Positions 33,759 to 46,330 are shown, counted from the stretch's first letter. The stretch is DNA of 62,218 bases from Symsagittifera roscoffensis (GCF_963678635.1 NW_026971230.1:1-62218), one strand, 5' to 3'. A program made the numbers and translations. The notes: generated from the letters alone by a model not told the origin.

Positions 33759-34426
33759 ATTATGAGGCCAAAGTGTGCATTCATTGCATTGTAAATGGAT
33801 TCCGCAACAGGCAAAAATCAGATTTGTCGCAGAATCCACTACTTTTCTTTGATCCGCTACTTTTCTTTGATCTTCTCTGCTGTTTTGGATTCCACAAACA
33901 ATTACTTAAAACATTGTACCGATCAAAATCGCTTCAAAAATTGGTGAATTTGCGGAATCCGCAATTGTATTTGCGGAATCCAGAACAGTTTGTGGAATCC
34001 ACAAAAAAATAATAGGGTATGTGTATAGGTACATTGAGTTGTTGCGGAATCCGCAATTGTTAGCGGAATCCGCAAATTGTAAGTGGAATCCGCAAATTGT
34101 AATTGAATTCCGCAAAATGTAAGTGAAACCCGCAAATTTAAAGTGGAATCCGAATTTTGTTTGCGGATTCCACTTACATTTTGCGAAACCCACTTTCAAT
34201 TGCGAAGTTCAGAACAACTAGCTATATTTGCTTGATGCGGAATCCGCAACAAAACAAATGTGCCGACAAAATTTACGTTACAGGTATTTGTACGCGGAAT
34301 TTACGAAACTTTTGTAAGTGGAATCCGCTTACATTTTAGAACAAGTTTAATGAATTGTCTCTGGAATCCAGGAAAATACAGACACAAAATTGTGTGCCTA
34401 GCCAGTGCACAGTTTGGCCTCATAAT
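33759..34426. mobile_element. foldback-like element with palindromic minisatellite
   Basis: Outer inverted repeats: ATTATGAGGCCAAAGTGTGC at 33759 and its complement ending GGCCTCATAAT at 34426, with one mismatch in 21 bases. Inside, about 33780-34340, a unit of roughly 20 bp based on GCGGAATCCGC with AAATTGTAAGT spacers recurs more than a dozen times. Most units are themselves near-palindromes and they occur in both orientations. TIRs enclosing tandem palindromic repeats resemble foldback-type elements. A target duplication was not found. Confidence 0.65.
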
Positions 34427-35685
34427 GATAAACTTTGTTAAGGCTGTAGATGAGGTTGAATTGCAATGAGAATGAAATAAAAAATTGGCATTTTCTCTAT
34501 ACAATGTTGCAAAGCAGTCTACAGTTCAATTTGAAAAAGCAAATACCAAAAACATCATCCAAACTTTTGAGACAGAACCGTTTGAGAATACTTTAGCAGC
34601 GTCATTTGATCGAAAATTTATTAAACATCCCCATTTTGAGCCTATAAAAACAACGCAGAATTTTTCAACAGACGAGTTCTTGATATTGTTTTTTGCAACC
34701 TGAAGTTTAATTTTTATCCATGCCATCAACATGTTCACTAGTTTTTTTAAAAAAAAATTTGGTAATAAAATAATTTTTAGAGATACTGCTCTATAATTGT
34801 CAATCTTCCAAGATTCTTGGTTGATTTTTTCTACGCCGGAAAAAAACATAATGAAATTGATTTTCGTTGTTGCTGCTGTTTTTTGACCTGCGAGTCTTAA
34901 AAATATCCCGGGTTGCCTACCTATCTAAACGAATTTCTGGTCAAACAATTTTCAAACAAAATATCGATAAAAAAAATTTCTGGAGACAAAACTCCAAATA
35001 ACGAGAGTTATATGACAAAAGTTTTTCGACACTTTTTTCTCCTGAGTTAAAACTACTCAAACCAATTACGGAAAAACTTAAAGATTCGTTAAGCCAAATA
35101 GCATTGACTAAATTCAGTTTCCAGAAATGAAATTTGTGAGACTAAAAAGCTAGTGATTTTATTTTTATACCCTGGATGTTTTTTATGGCTTGTAATTTTC
35201 GTGACAACTCTGCATTCAAGCGAACTTTTCGCGAAAAAAACAGTGTAGCCCAAAAGCTGAAATTATTTGAAACTCAAATTTTAAATCGAAAATGTCTCGG
35301 TCTAAATCTGTACAGGCATCATAAGTTAAAATAGGCAAGAGAAGAGGGACAGTTAAGGAGCGTGGGGGACAGATAATAGTACAAGAACATAAGTATCTCA
35401 TAGGAGATGAGAGAGTGAGATAGAGAACTTTAATACTTTGTTGACCTGATATTCAAAACCATATCCCGAACATGGCTCTTTACGAAAAGTTGAAAGCCCG
35501 TAAAACATAAAAAGCACATAACTAAAAAAATTAATCTACTTGCTAATTTAAAAAAAATTGTCTTTCTGAAAATTGATTTATAAAGTTTTGGTGGGAAGGT
35601 TGCGATCAAAAGTCATTGTATTTATGAAAATTAATTAATTGATGTCAGAATAAAAGTTTTCAGTTTTTTCCTACACGTAGTCAAA
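34427..35685. other. AT-rich spacer
   Basis: No supported gene or element. Around 35330-35430 is a purine-rich stretch with GA repeats. Confidence 0.35.
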
Positions 35686-35689
35686 GTGT

Positions 35690-38600
35690 CGAGAACACGG
35701 ACAGGCCCATTTAAACGTTGCGGGTCTAGCGAGTCGTCCATGGTTGGTCTGTATAGCACTTGATCTTTCCATTACATCCAATCGGTGAAAAATAGGGCGT
35801 AAGAGTCTCAAAAACCGTGAGGCGTGAGGTTTTTCTAGAATTCAGACGCGTTCTCCTGGTTGTATATTCTCGGTGTTTTCCGTCAGTTTTCGTCGTTGAC
35901 TGAGTAAAGGCAAACGATTTCCTTATACTCAATTTCAGAATTGATGGTTTAGAGCTTGTGCCTGTTTCCAAGAAGTCTATTGCGGCTGATAGAAACCAGT
36001 TGGCAGGTTCACAGATAGTTGTCCGAGCACGTTAAACAGTAGATGAGAATTCATGACTGCTTCTACTTCGCAGGCGATTGTAGAAAAATTTCGAAATGCA
36101 ATGACTTTGTAGATTGAAATCTTGAAACTTTTCACCAATTTTGCCCAAGATCCTCAAAATGTGGTGCGTCTATTGGGTTGAACTTCCATTTCATTTCAAG
36201 AAGTTCGTTTTAATCTTTGAACTGTTTTGACTCGTGAAGTAGCTGGAGAATTCGTTGGCTCCCACTAAACATTTGCCGTTGTCCGATTATTTATAGCAGG
36301 ATTTTCCACGTCAAGAACTGAAGTGTCGAAGAGCTTAAAGAGTGAAGTCAGTCGATGATGTTGAAAATTTCAGTGTGTAATGATCGAGTAACCAGGCAAG
36401 GGAAATGCAAAACATATATTTTCTTTGAATTCCGTTGTTCTTCCTTACGAAGGGCCAATGATGTCATCTCCTGTTGTACGGAAAGAGTAATTTTTGTTCT
36501 CTAATGGCAATCTGGCAAGATGAATGTCATGCTTTAGCGGCGTGTTTGGGTCTTAGCGAAATTTGTGCCATGGTAGGCACTGATGGATATTTTTTCGGAA
36601 TTATCATTGGGTGGAGAATCCAGAAGTCCTGTTGTTTGATGCTGCGGTAGTGTTTACACCAAAATCGCGAATACTGTCGTGAATATTTTGCAAAAAGATT
36701 GAGCGGATGGTTGTTTTGTGTCCATTATTACTCGGCGACTGCTAGAGAAAAAAGATATTGCTCTGCTGAGTCGTCATTCGGTTTGGAGAAAACCTTGTTT
36801 GTCGATGGATGCACTTAGTGCTTGTAGATTGCTGCTATCAGATATTGCTGTCTTTTTACAAAGACGAAAGCTGTCGTTTTTCTTGCGAAAACTCTTGAAC
36901 TGGCAATTCTTCACAAAATACGCAAACGACTGGACTAGGTCTCCAAATGCCAGCCGGTGTCATTTGAAGATCTCTGTAAAGAGATATGATTTTTTTTAGT
37001 GCTCGTGTGCTGAATCGGCTGTAGTCAATTACTGCTGAGGCTGTCTATCTAATAATTTTTGCTGTCGGTTGAGATTGACTTTTTGTAGCTAGAAAATTGA
37101 TCGATTCTGTATTTTTAATTGAGCGGGCCATTCTGATGAAATTCTTCTGACAAAAGCCGGTCCTTTCATCCACCGAGATTTTGTTGTCATGTCGCAATCT
37201 TTGTATCCACAATTTCCATTATTAGAAGAATTGTCTTTGCTAGGTACGTATCTCCAATCTTGTTGGAATAATGAGTTCCAGATAAAGTCTAGGTGGTTGG
37301 CAATGAAGATCCGACCTCACAAATTTGGTTAAATGATCCAGTGTATAACAGTTGAAGTATCTGTCTTTAGTGTTGTGCTGTTGAACTCTATGTCGTGCTG
37401 TCCATTGACAAATTGTTCAAGTTTGGCTCCAATCGACACGTTTTTTAGCTCCAATTTTGGTACTGTCATGCTTTTGATGGGGATTCTTGCAGTTTTCCGA
37501 TGATGAACTTCTCTTACACTGTACCTTCTGCATAGCTGATTCTGGAACTGGCATTTTGATTATGTACTTTCCCGTTTTTATCTAATGTCATGTCAGGCAA
37601 ATGTCGTTGGGCCGCATGCGTTTGTTGTCCCAATGAGGTAGAGTGGTCCAGGCAAATTGAAGTGTTTTTCGAAGTCGCATCCTCAAAGGCATTGTTATTC
37701 TAAGTAGAATGAAGTTAGAAGAATCAAACTTGGTTAGTTTGCGCTCGGTGAAATCCTTTTTAACGATCGTTTTAAATTTTTTGACTTCTACTAGAAACTT
37801 TTACTACCGCTTCCACTTGACCCTTAGAGCTCTTTCAAGAGTTCTTTCGTCTGATACCAGTCTCTCGCTGTTTCCTATGTCATTCTAGTTGACGTTCTTA
37901 AAAACTTTTCAGGCTTGAATGTCCACTTTTTCAAGTTGAACATCTGATAACGAACATTTTTTAATAGTCCGTCATCAATTTGAGGTCTTCGGCTTGATAC
38001 GGCGTTGCAAAGTAAATGTTTCGATGAGTGTTTTGCATCAAACTAGGGAAGTGTCTTTGGCACATTGACTGTTAGCGTATCAGGCAACACAAGATAAATC
38101 CGTTGCACAGAAGATTTGTCGAGTATACTGGCAGGTCATGGTATCGTCTTGGCCGTCTCTCCTCAGTATTCGTAGCTAGAGCTGATCTTGATGCTTAACG
38201 AAGACTCTCTTGAAAGTTGCTTCGAGGCCTGCTGACATGACAATCTGCTCTTCAAAAATCTTCTTCAGAATTCCAGTGAGATTTACGAGGAAGCCCGATC
38301 CTGTTAGAAGTTTAGTTTTGGAGAAACTCTGTTGAAAATGCTAGAAGCGCTTAATACTCGGCGCTCATTTCAAGGCTTCTTGACTTTCGTCACTGTTTGC
38401 TGAGTCACAAACCATTTTCCTGTCGCTTTGTCTAGGCGCTCGTGTACTTTGATTATGAATCCCTTCGTGTTGATCATTTCCAGGTAGTTGACTTCCATGT
38501 TGGGGTCCTTAGTAGTCAATGTAGGAGGCCGTCGAGTTGGTTCTTGGCGACTTATTGGTTTTTTTACCAAATTTCGGTCGTATTCCCAAAGCATCTCGAC

Positions 38601-38850
38601 TTCGTAGTGTCCATTGTGTTTGGGGTGGGTCAGAGACTCTAAGATGTACAGGGCCTCCTAGTCGTCTGCTGAGAGCTTCGTTGGTCCGTTGAGAGTCCAT
38701 CGCCATCGATTTTCATAATTTCGGCTATTTGTCGAAAGAGCAATGCGTCCGATTTGAATAAAGGGTGTTGGTTTCGTTGAGTTTAGCTACATTGTCTCTT
38801 TCTCAAAGAGAGCACCCTAAGGGCGTTTTCCATCCAACGCAGTAATTTGT
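35690..38850 (-). pseudogene. BEL/Pao retrotransposon pol remnant
   Basis: In minus-strand order the translation follows BEL/Pao pol. The start of RT shows EALYILESLTHP then GHYEVEMLWEYDRN (about 38600-38650), KGFIIKVHERLDKATGKWFV (about 38400-38460), and LLTGSGFLVNLTGILKK, QIVMSAGLEATFKRVFVK and QYTRQIFCAT (38110-38340). The catalytic Asp expected in the SADIE-like position appears as Gly (SAGLEA). Near the other end the integrase signature CEVEAVMNSHLL (about 36035-36070) is followed by a 35726-35971 frame. Many stops and shifts occur between. Gag, protease and LTRs are not found, so only an internal piece survives. The region is visibly more GC-rich than its surroundings. Confidence 0.72.
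38370..38594 (-). pseudogene. BEL/Pao RT N-terminal segment, still open
   Basis: A 74-codon open frame starts at the MLWEYDRNLVKK position and covers the region leading into the RT fingers, ending QQTVTKVKKP. It is part of the remnant above, and is the longest uninterrupted part of RT. Confidence 0.6.
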
Positions 38851-41800
38851 CATAATGAGTCAGCTTCTAATAGCGTTACTGGTGCGGCGAAGTCTCAACC
38901 TATGACGAGTGCAATTTCTTTTGAAGGCAGTGTTGCAAAATGAGACGTTTAAGACGAAAAATATATATAGCAGTTTAAGTGGAAAATGCGGGATGTTGAA
39001 GCATGCTATTGTGATTGAAGTTCCCTTTAAATTTTTTTCTCGACTCTTTTCTGCAGCTCACCTTTGTAATATATATACATATTTCTGCCTAATGACACAG
39101 TTTTGCATCCAATTAGGAGTTGTGAAAAAATTGTCGAGAAAAATGTTGATTTTTGTCAGTTTATCCATCTACAACCATCAAAACATTTTTTTCCTTTTTG
39201 TTTGTTGTTTGTTTCAACTAAATTTGTCACCCACGACTTAATCCTTAGAAGAATACCAGCTTTTCTCAAAAATAAATAATCAGTTTTCATTTTTTTTATC
39301 CAGAGGCATGTAATTGACCCAACATTTTTCAGCTCATGTCAAGTTATTTTTTGGTTTAAGAGCTAATGCAAAATTATGATTTGATCGCAATTTTTATTTT
39401 CTCATTTTATTAAATAAAAAACCTAATAAAAGAAATATATAATATATTTAATAAAACAAATATACCTAATAAACAATATCTAGTTACAAATTTAAATAAA
39501 ATACTTAAAAACACGAAGTGAAATTGCATTAAAAACACTCATTGCAAAAAAACGGTTATTTCTTACATGCAATAGTTGTTCTGCTGGTAAACAATTGTTA
39601 AAAGTTAACCTCTTTCTTCCCTTCTTTCAAACTTTATCCTCATGAAAATTATTTGTTTGTTTTCTCGGCTTCATTTTCCAATATTTAGGAACTCCAAAAA
39701 CAAAATCTACAAATACAGCAAAAAAATCTCAAAGCAAGCCCACAAAAACTTAATTCCCATAAAGTATATATCCAAAAATATATCATTAAAATCAAAAAAT
39801 CAAACAAATGAATCAGAGAAGCTCATTTTAAAAACTGACCATGGGGGGATCTTCAATTTTTTTTAGAGTATTTTTGAACTTTAGCCATAATTGACCCTCT
39901 GTTGAGTTTAATTCTTTATTTTCATATTTTTTATTCAAATTTTTGAGAATATGGTGTTTAACTCCTGTTCAATTATAACATATCTCAATGGATGAACTTG
40001 ACTCTGTTGTTGGAAATTTTTCCCGGTTAGTTTCAATTTTTTTACACAAAACATTATCACGGGGTATATTATTTTGATATGCATTTTTTCAGAGAATGAA
40101 TCCATCCTGCTTTAAAAAAATTATTTTAACGATCTTTCTGATTTTCGTTTCCAGTTCCAACAGTTTGATTTCGTCGGTGTTTGCACAATCTAAAACTCCT
40201 AATTGGAGGATGGGTTGCACATGAATTTGATTGGCAAATCTTCATTGCTATCCTCTGAGAAGTTTTCTCAATTAAAAAAACACATCGGAGAACTGCAAAA
40301 CTTTCATTTTTCATCTGACAAAATGCAGCTGGAATTTCAATTTGCTATCGAAATGATTTTCAAGATGATCGATGCATTCTACGTCTCTTTTTTCTGTTTT
40401 TTTTACACATGATTAGGTTTTTGACCACCTTGTTTTGGCAACTAAATTTGCTTCGGGCATCCATTGTTTTAACCTTCAAATTTTTTTGTCGTTTTTTGCT
40501 TTTGCATTTTTCTGCAATGTCAATTCATGGATGCTTCTAAGTCTGTTCTAAATAATCGCTGTAGTAAAAAATTTCATCTGATTTCATAACATTCATTTGT
40601 TTTTTTTAATTCAAGAAGACTTTTACCGGTCTTTGGAATGGCATAACTGCATCCATTTGCCAATCTCATGCTGAAAATAAAAATTGAATTCTCCTGTTTT
40701 CTTATTTTTTTGTTCAAGTTGCTGTCATTATTTTTTAACTGGAAATATCTTTTTTGAGGATTGTTGTCAGAAACTGAACACCAAATTGGTCAGATGATAA
40801 AACTTTGTTATTTTTTGTGTGGAGAAACTAGATGTACGGATGTACAAAAAAAAGCAAGTCAATCATGTATACACAGGTTACAACATTATTCTGAAATAAT
40901 TGCAGTTTTTATGAGCACTGACAAGATTTGAATACTATTTTCTCGCTTTTTCACCTTGAAATCTGTCCCGGTGGTGACTTAGATGCCAATACTTCCTCAT
41001 CTTTCAACTCCAGGGCATTTATAGTGAGGTCTGTATCCTCGAGTTTAAAAAAATACCTTGAACAGTTTTTCAAAGCCAGTTTTCAGTTAAACAGACTATA
41101 TGCGGACGTTGAGATCTTCTAATCAGATCTTTTTCAAAAAAAAACTTCAAACATTTCAGAATTTTTTTCCTCAATATCAGTGTTAATTTCACTCTATTTT
41201 TCTTTTGCTTATTTACTTGCTGAAAATTCGTTATTTTGGTGAGAAATTACTTTTTAAAATTCATTTTTCTCGACAACAAAAAAAATATATTGAAAAAGCC
41301 GCGTTGGTTTGTTCTCTTAGTTTAAATTATCAGTTTTCTCATGAATACAAATATTGCAAACTTTAGTTAAATTACGCGTACAGGATACTTTAATCCCTTT
41401 TTTGCTGCCCTCAACCCTTTCCTCGCTTTAGTCTTTTTCAGTTTTCATCCTTTTCCATTTAATTAAACAGTTTGCCGTTTTTAGCACCTATTTTTAAAAG
41501 TTCCAAGCCAGCGCTGAGTTACGCACGCATTGAGAACAAAAAATCAAAATTGAGGTTTTGTTAAATGTTTTTTTAGGTTGCCTTATACAGAAAAAAAACT
41601 TATTTCAAAATTACAAGACCAGTGAGCAGCGCAGAAATTGCACAAACTCATTAAGTTCTTCTTGAAAAAAGACCGGGAAGAAAAATTTGTATAAGGTGTT
41701 GCAGCAGCAGTGCAGCAATCACACAAAAGTACTTAAGGTCTTTTTTTCTCCAATTCTTTTACTTTTATGATTTGGATATCCACCTAATTAGAATAAAAAG

Positions 41801-43454
41801 TATTTTTTTTTGTATTTCGTCATAAACAAAAATACCCAGTTTGGGTTGAAATACCACTAAAATTACTTCAAAAATTTTACTAATACAATTCGTCTTTACT
41901 GTCGAAATTTAAGAGGCGGCACACATTGCGCGTTCAACATCCAACCAATGAGATAAACTTTCGTTTGCAAAGATTCTTCTTCATGGTTGTCATGACGGGG
42001 TCCCGTGTAGACTTGTGATTTTTTTTTGTTTACCAGCATCAGTTGTACGCAATTCATCAACTGTGTCAACTCGCATTAATTTTGTAGCGCAGATACAAGG
42101 CAATTATGAGTGGTAGTTATCAGGTCCATACCATTGGCCGCTTTCTTAATTACTTCCTCTCTTTCAGGAAGCCGTTCCGTAATGTATATGGAAAGCCGGT
42201 TTAAATTGTTTTTCTGATATTTCACTTTCCTGATGGCCTTGTATATATCCTGGCTATCGTCAAAGTGAATACTTTTGCACATATACTTGGCTTATTTGTG
42301 CTATATATACTGTGCTCGCAACCTGGTATCTGTTTTTATTGCCAAGTTTTACTGCATTTGGGCTGAAATGGATAATTTATGATGTATCGAGCATATGGGT
42401 CGACCAATGTTTGCTCTTGGCTTTTTGTTTCGAATGGTGTCGTTTATCGATCGGCACTGGTCAATTTTTCTCAATGTGGTTCGAGTTTGTCGACTATGCT
42501 GGGGCTGGTAGGTTTTGCTTGAATTTCTGAATCTCTTAACCATGCAAATGTTTTCAAAAATTATGATTTTTATTGTGTTTTTCATAGTCATTGGCTGCTC
42601 TGTATTAATTTTTTTTCTTAAATAGAGGAAGTGCCAATCAATTTTTTTTTTCAAATTTGCATTTTATGATATGTTTTTCTATATGATACTTCATGTTCGA
42701 AGTGTGAGCAGTTTTCTTTATTGATAATTAAATTGCAGAAATTATTTTAGACCTACAGCGGGATTTGTTTAAATACCTCGAGGAGATACGTATGTAACTT
42801 CTGTTTTAGGGTAAAACTTGTTGCTGAGGTATACAATTTTTTGCTCATTTGTCGACAATATTAACCTAAACTCGAAAGTAAATCGGATCTTGTCAACTAT
42901 TCCCCCTTTTGGACCTTGTTTAATATTCTCCCCTATGCATGTATTATTTTTGACAACCATTTCTGTATAAAATGTGCATTTCAAAAACGTCAAAATTTAA
43001 GTGTTTTTTCATTTTCGCATGTTCGTATTTGTATGACTCACTTTTTATATAACACCCCGTAAAAATTTTAAATGTATACATTTTCTGAAAATTGTTTTAA
43101 GCTATTGAAAATGTGGCCACCAAAGTTGATTTTCTAAAAATCAAAATAGGGAGGGACAGTTAACAAGATCCGGGAAATCATAAATGTTATCGAAGTTTTT
43201 ATTTTATCAAAGTACCTATGGTGTATTTTGCTTCTGTCTCTTATGTAGTCAGAAATCTGATAATAACCACGTTCCTTATGAGGCTTAATTTATTCATTTA
43301 TTGATGTAACGTCTCTTTCTGATGTTTGCATTCTGCATTTAGGTGGATTTATCGCTAATTTTACCATGTCAACGAAATTAAATTTTGAACAAACATTTTG
43401 AAAAGAGAGTTTTTGAACGCAATTTACTGAGTTTTACTGATAATCAAAACAAAA
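38851..43454. other. gene-poor AT-rich stretch
   Basis: No supported gene in 4.6 kb. 39400-39500 is particularly A/T-rich. A GCAGCAGCAGTGCAGC run occurs at 41701. The only frame that looks protein-like is 42076-42282 on the minus strand, listed separately. Confidence 0.35.
42076..42282 (-). pseudogene. possible decayed transposon ORF fragment
   Basis: A 68-codon frame reads MCKSIHFDDSQDIYKAIRKV, then RLSIYITERLPEREEVIKKA, and ends HNCLVSALQN. The amphipathic middle resembles nucleic-acid-binding segments of some transposon ORF1-type proteins, but I cannot name a family. Composition is less AT-rich than the flanks. Confidence 0.25.
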
Positions 43455-43950
43455 ACAAGACTGCTCGTATATTAGGGCAAAACTCTGAATGTTTTGACTG
43501 TCCCATGATTCATATCGAATAGTTTTTAAGGAAAAAATTATTGAAAACCCATAAATTTTGGACAATATCAAAGTGTAAAATTTTGAGTTGTACGAAATAA
43601 ACACAACCAATTAGCTAGCCTCAATTCAATTTGGAACGATTTCGTTGTGCGGGATAATTTGCCACGCATAAATAAACCGCGTTACGCTCACACCATCATG
43701 AATAAACTCTGCAAAGCGCGCATATTTTTGATCAGAACACGGCTAATGTTGCAAATTTCAAATCCCCAGAACTTTACAAAAAAGAATCGGAGGTGAAATA
43801 TCTTTTTTTTTATTTGAACTCAAGAACTCTATATCTTCAATGAGGTACAAACAATTTTTCTTGGAAATTTTATTTCGATCGGTGAAAATTGACTGAATAA
43901 AAAAACCACACCGAGCATAGATATTCCGTTTTCTTCGAAAGTCGGAACAA
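43455..43950 (-). mobile_element. Helentron-like element, second subfamily, copy F
   Basis: On the plus strand it starts ACAAGACTGCTCGTATATTA and ends TTCGAAAGTCGGAACAA, so it is in reverse orientation. It shares only its ends with copies A-D; the interior (AATTCAATTTGGAACGATTT near 43627) matches the copy at 59222-59572. Confidence 0.6.
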
Positions 43951-44012
43951 AAACTCAAAATATTGAAATTTACAAAAGTTCCATTTTTATGCTAGATTTG
44001 GCAACCTTGAGT

Positions 44013-44330
44013 ACTCAGAAAGCGCCAGATCACAGCTGAACTGTTTTTAATCCGGCGAAACTTGTTTGCATATCTTTTGAAGGCAGCCGCGGCCAAATTA
44101 CAGCTTGATACAATTGCTTCCTCAAAAATAGAATGCTTATCGTTCGGAGGTAGCGACGGCCAAATTACAGTTGGATACTTTTGCTTCCATAAAATAATTT
44201 GCACATCGTTTTGAGGTGGCAGCGGGCAAATCACACTTGAAAACTTTTGTATTTGCGAAAAAAAGTTTGCGTATCTTTTGAAGGTAGCGGCAGCCAAATC
44301 ACAAAATGATATTTTTATTTTGGCAAAAAA
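44013..44330. repeat. minisatellite with about 67-bp unit, near five copies
   Basis: The word GCCAAATTA or its variants recurs at 44023, 44092, 44158, 44225 and 44292, giving steps of 69, 66, 67 and 67. Each unit also contains ATCTTTTGAAGG-like and TTTGC-like sequence. Units differ by scattered substitutions. It fills the space between two Helentron-like copies. Confidence 0.8.
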
Positions 44331-44333
44331 CAG

Positions 44334-44873
44334 ACAAGACAACTCGTATCAGGGCAAAAATCTGATAGTTCCGACTGCCTTTTAACGTTTATGGAGTAGT
44401 AATAACATTAAAACAATTTAAATGTAGTAACATAAACTGATTTTTTTTTCAAAAATATGAAATTTTTATGAAAAACTTCCCCCCTAACGCCATATAAAGC
44501 ACAGAAGAATAGATTTCGCTCCTTGCCACAAATCAATTTGGCAAATAATTTTCTTTAAACCAATTTGGAACGATTTCCATGACGGATTAAATCTCCGCTT
44601 ACGCGTTAATAACGCGAAATATTTCGCGCGCTAAATGTCCCAAATAGGCCAAAATGGCAATCTTTAAACCCTCATAACTTCACGAAAAATAATCACAGGT
44701 AGAAAAAAAATCTTTTCAAATTTAAGCTGAGGACAACAATACCTTTTGAATGATATTTAAAAACTCCGCCCAAAATGGCTAGTTAAGAAGTCGAAATTTG
44801 TCTGAAGAAATGAACAAATAAACCACCCCGAGCACAAATATTCCGTTACTTTCGTATCAAAAGTCGGAACAAT
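44334..44873 (-). mobile_element. Helentron-like non-autonomous element, copy C
   Basis: Reverse orientation: the plus strand starts ACAAGACAACTCGTATCAGG, contains GTTCCGACTGCC near 44378, and ends CGTTACTTTCGTATCAAAAG then TCGGAACAA. The interior matches copies A, B and D, including the CGCG-rich segment (AACGCGAAATATTTCGCGCG near 44610). Confidence 0.75.
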
Positions 44874-45337
44874 AAGTTGATTCTACTCTCGGTAAACATA
44901 AAACTGAATACAAGCACACTATAACATATGCAGGCTAATATGTAGTTACATCATTGTGATAAAGTTTAAACGTTCCAAAAATTTCTTTACAGCTGGGACC
45001 TGAGATGCTGATTTTGAATCCGGAGCTCTTAATTGTTTTTTTTCTAACTGATTGATGCAATTCAGATCATTGTTGTAATTTTTCTGATTTTGCTCAGTCT
45101 TGGAATTTGGAGTAGGAGTCTGTAAACTCGCAGTTAAGAACGCTTCTGGAGCATATATATTATAGTTTGGTGTTTGCGGGTTTATCAGCAGACATGTGCC
45201 GGTACCAAACTGACACGGAAAACACTATTTTGAAGCAATTTATAAAGAGAAAGGGAGCATGAATTAAATTCGACAGTTTTAAGGGTCCGTATTTTTTTAC
45301 AGGCACGTGTCTAAAGGAGGACCTACATTGTATAAGA

Positions 45338-46330
45338 TCAGCAAATAGTTACTTAGGCGAGTGGAATTTTTGGTGACAAGCGTGTTTGATTTAATATTTA
45401 GCCTAATGTTGTTTCTAAAATCAACTATTTCAACAGTTTGCTCAAAGAAAAAAAAAGTTGTCGTTTTAAACTATCTTAAGTTTAAAAGTTTATCATTTCT
45501 CCTCGAGAGGCTCTTGATTGTTTCAGATCAGCAATTAAATACTTCGGTGTGAAAAATTTCTGGTTAGAAGCGTGTTTATTGCAAAATTTAGCCATATGAT
45601 GTTTCGACAACCAACTGTTTGAAAAGCTTGGTGATAAAAGAGTCATACTCAATTAATCCTTGTTAAAAATCTGACTTCAATATCCGTACCGAAAAAAAAA
45701 TTATTTCTGACCTGGAATACTCTGTCTCCAATCTAAATTTCTGGTCAGATATTCTTTGTGAAATGTTTAAGTAAAGCAGAGATTTTCTTAAATATTCTAT
45801 ATTTCTCATCTCATTTCTGATTAGAAGTTATTTAAATCTGGGCTATTTCTTGCTAGAAAAAAAGTCTTCGGTTGGGTCTCGGACTCCGGGCAGGCTACTT
45901 CGATGCTAACCGCTAGGCCACATTCCCTGCTAATAATCAAAGAAAGTTTGAGCAATCTAATTCAAAGCAACACTTGTTATAACAAGTGTCAACTTGCATT
46001 GTATTGCTACGGCTATTGTTTATACTCGAAGCAGGTGTATCTCGTTGCAGTTGAGCAGTGAACTGATTTCTGGTTATTTCTTTTCAGAAATTGTTTATTT
46101 CTTAACTAACAAATAGATCTGTTTGGAAAATACAAAAAAATTGGTTAAGTAATCTATATAACTTTTCTATCTAGAAAAATAGTCTTTGCTGGGTACGGGT
46201 AATACGAGTTAACTAAGAAAAAGAGCATAGCCATATGTTGATTCGACAACCAACTGCTTCAATCGTTTCGTAAGAAAATAATTAGAAAGAGTCGTATTCA
46301 ATTAACCATTGTTAAAAATATGGCTTCACT
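45338..46330. repeat. diverged dispersed repeat, three copies
   Basis: Copy 1 (about 45338-45435), copy 2 (about 45528-45635) and partial copy 3 (about 46228-46315). Shared words: GATCAGCAA, AAGCGTGTTT, TTTAGCC.TA, ATGTTG/ATGTTTC and CAACCAACTG. Copies 1 and 2 are about 190 bp apart; copy 3 is about 600 bp further on. No inverted repeats define its ends. Confidence 0.5.
45855..45930 (-). ncRNA. tRNA-like sequence, probably SINE head or tRNA pseudogene
   Basis: On the minus strand TGGCCTAGCGGTTAGCATC fits a pol III A box, and GAGTCCGAGACCC, about 34 bases later, resembles a B box. A run of seven T's follows shortly after, a pol III terminator. Some stems of a normal tRNA cloverleaf are not obvious, so a tRNA-derived SINE or pseudogene is likelier than a working tRNA. 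No second copy was noticed in the window. Confidence 0.5.

Noticed and set aside
33906-34339. Overlapping ORFs with repeated FADSTYILR-like peptide on both strands
   Set aside because: They translate the GCGGAATCCGC minisatellite in different frames.
41575-41705. Weak inverted pair CCTTATACA / TGTATAAGG
   Set aside because: Only nine bases match, there is no target duplication and no second copy, so it is not distinguishable from chance.
43992-44342. A 116-codon minus-strand ORF with repeating VIWPSLPPND-like peptide
   Set aside because: It is a translation of the 67-bp minisatellite. The unit is not consistently a multiple of three and no start context or neighbour supports a gene.
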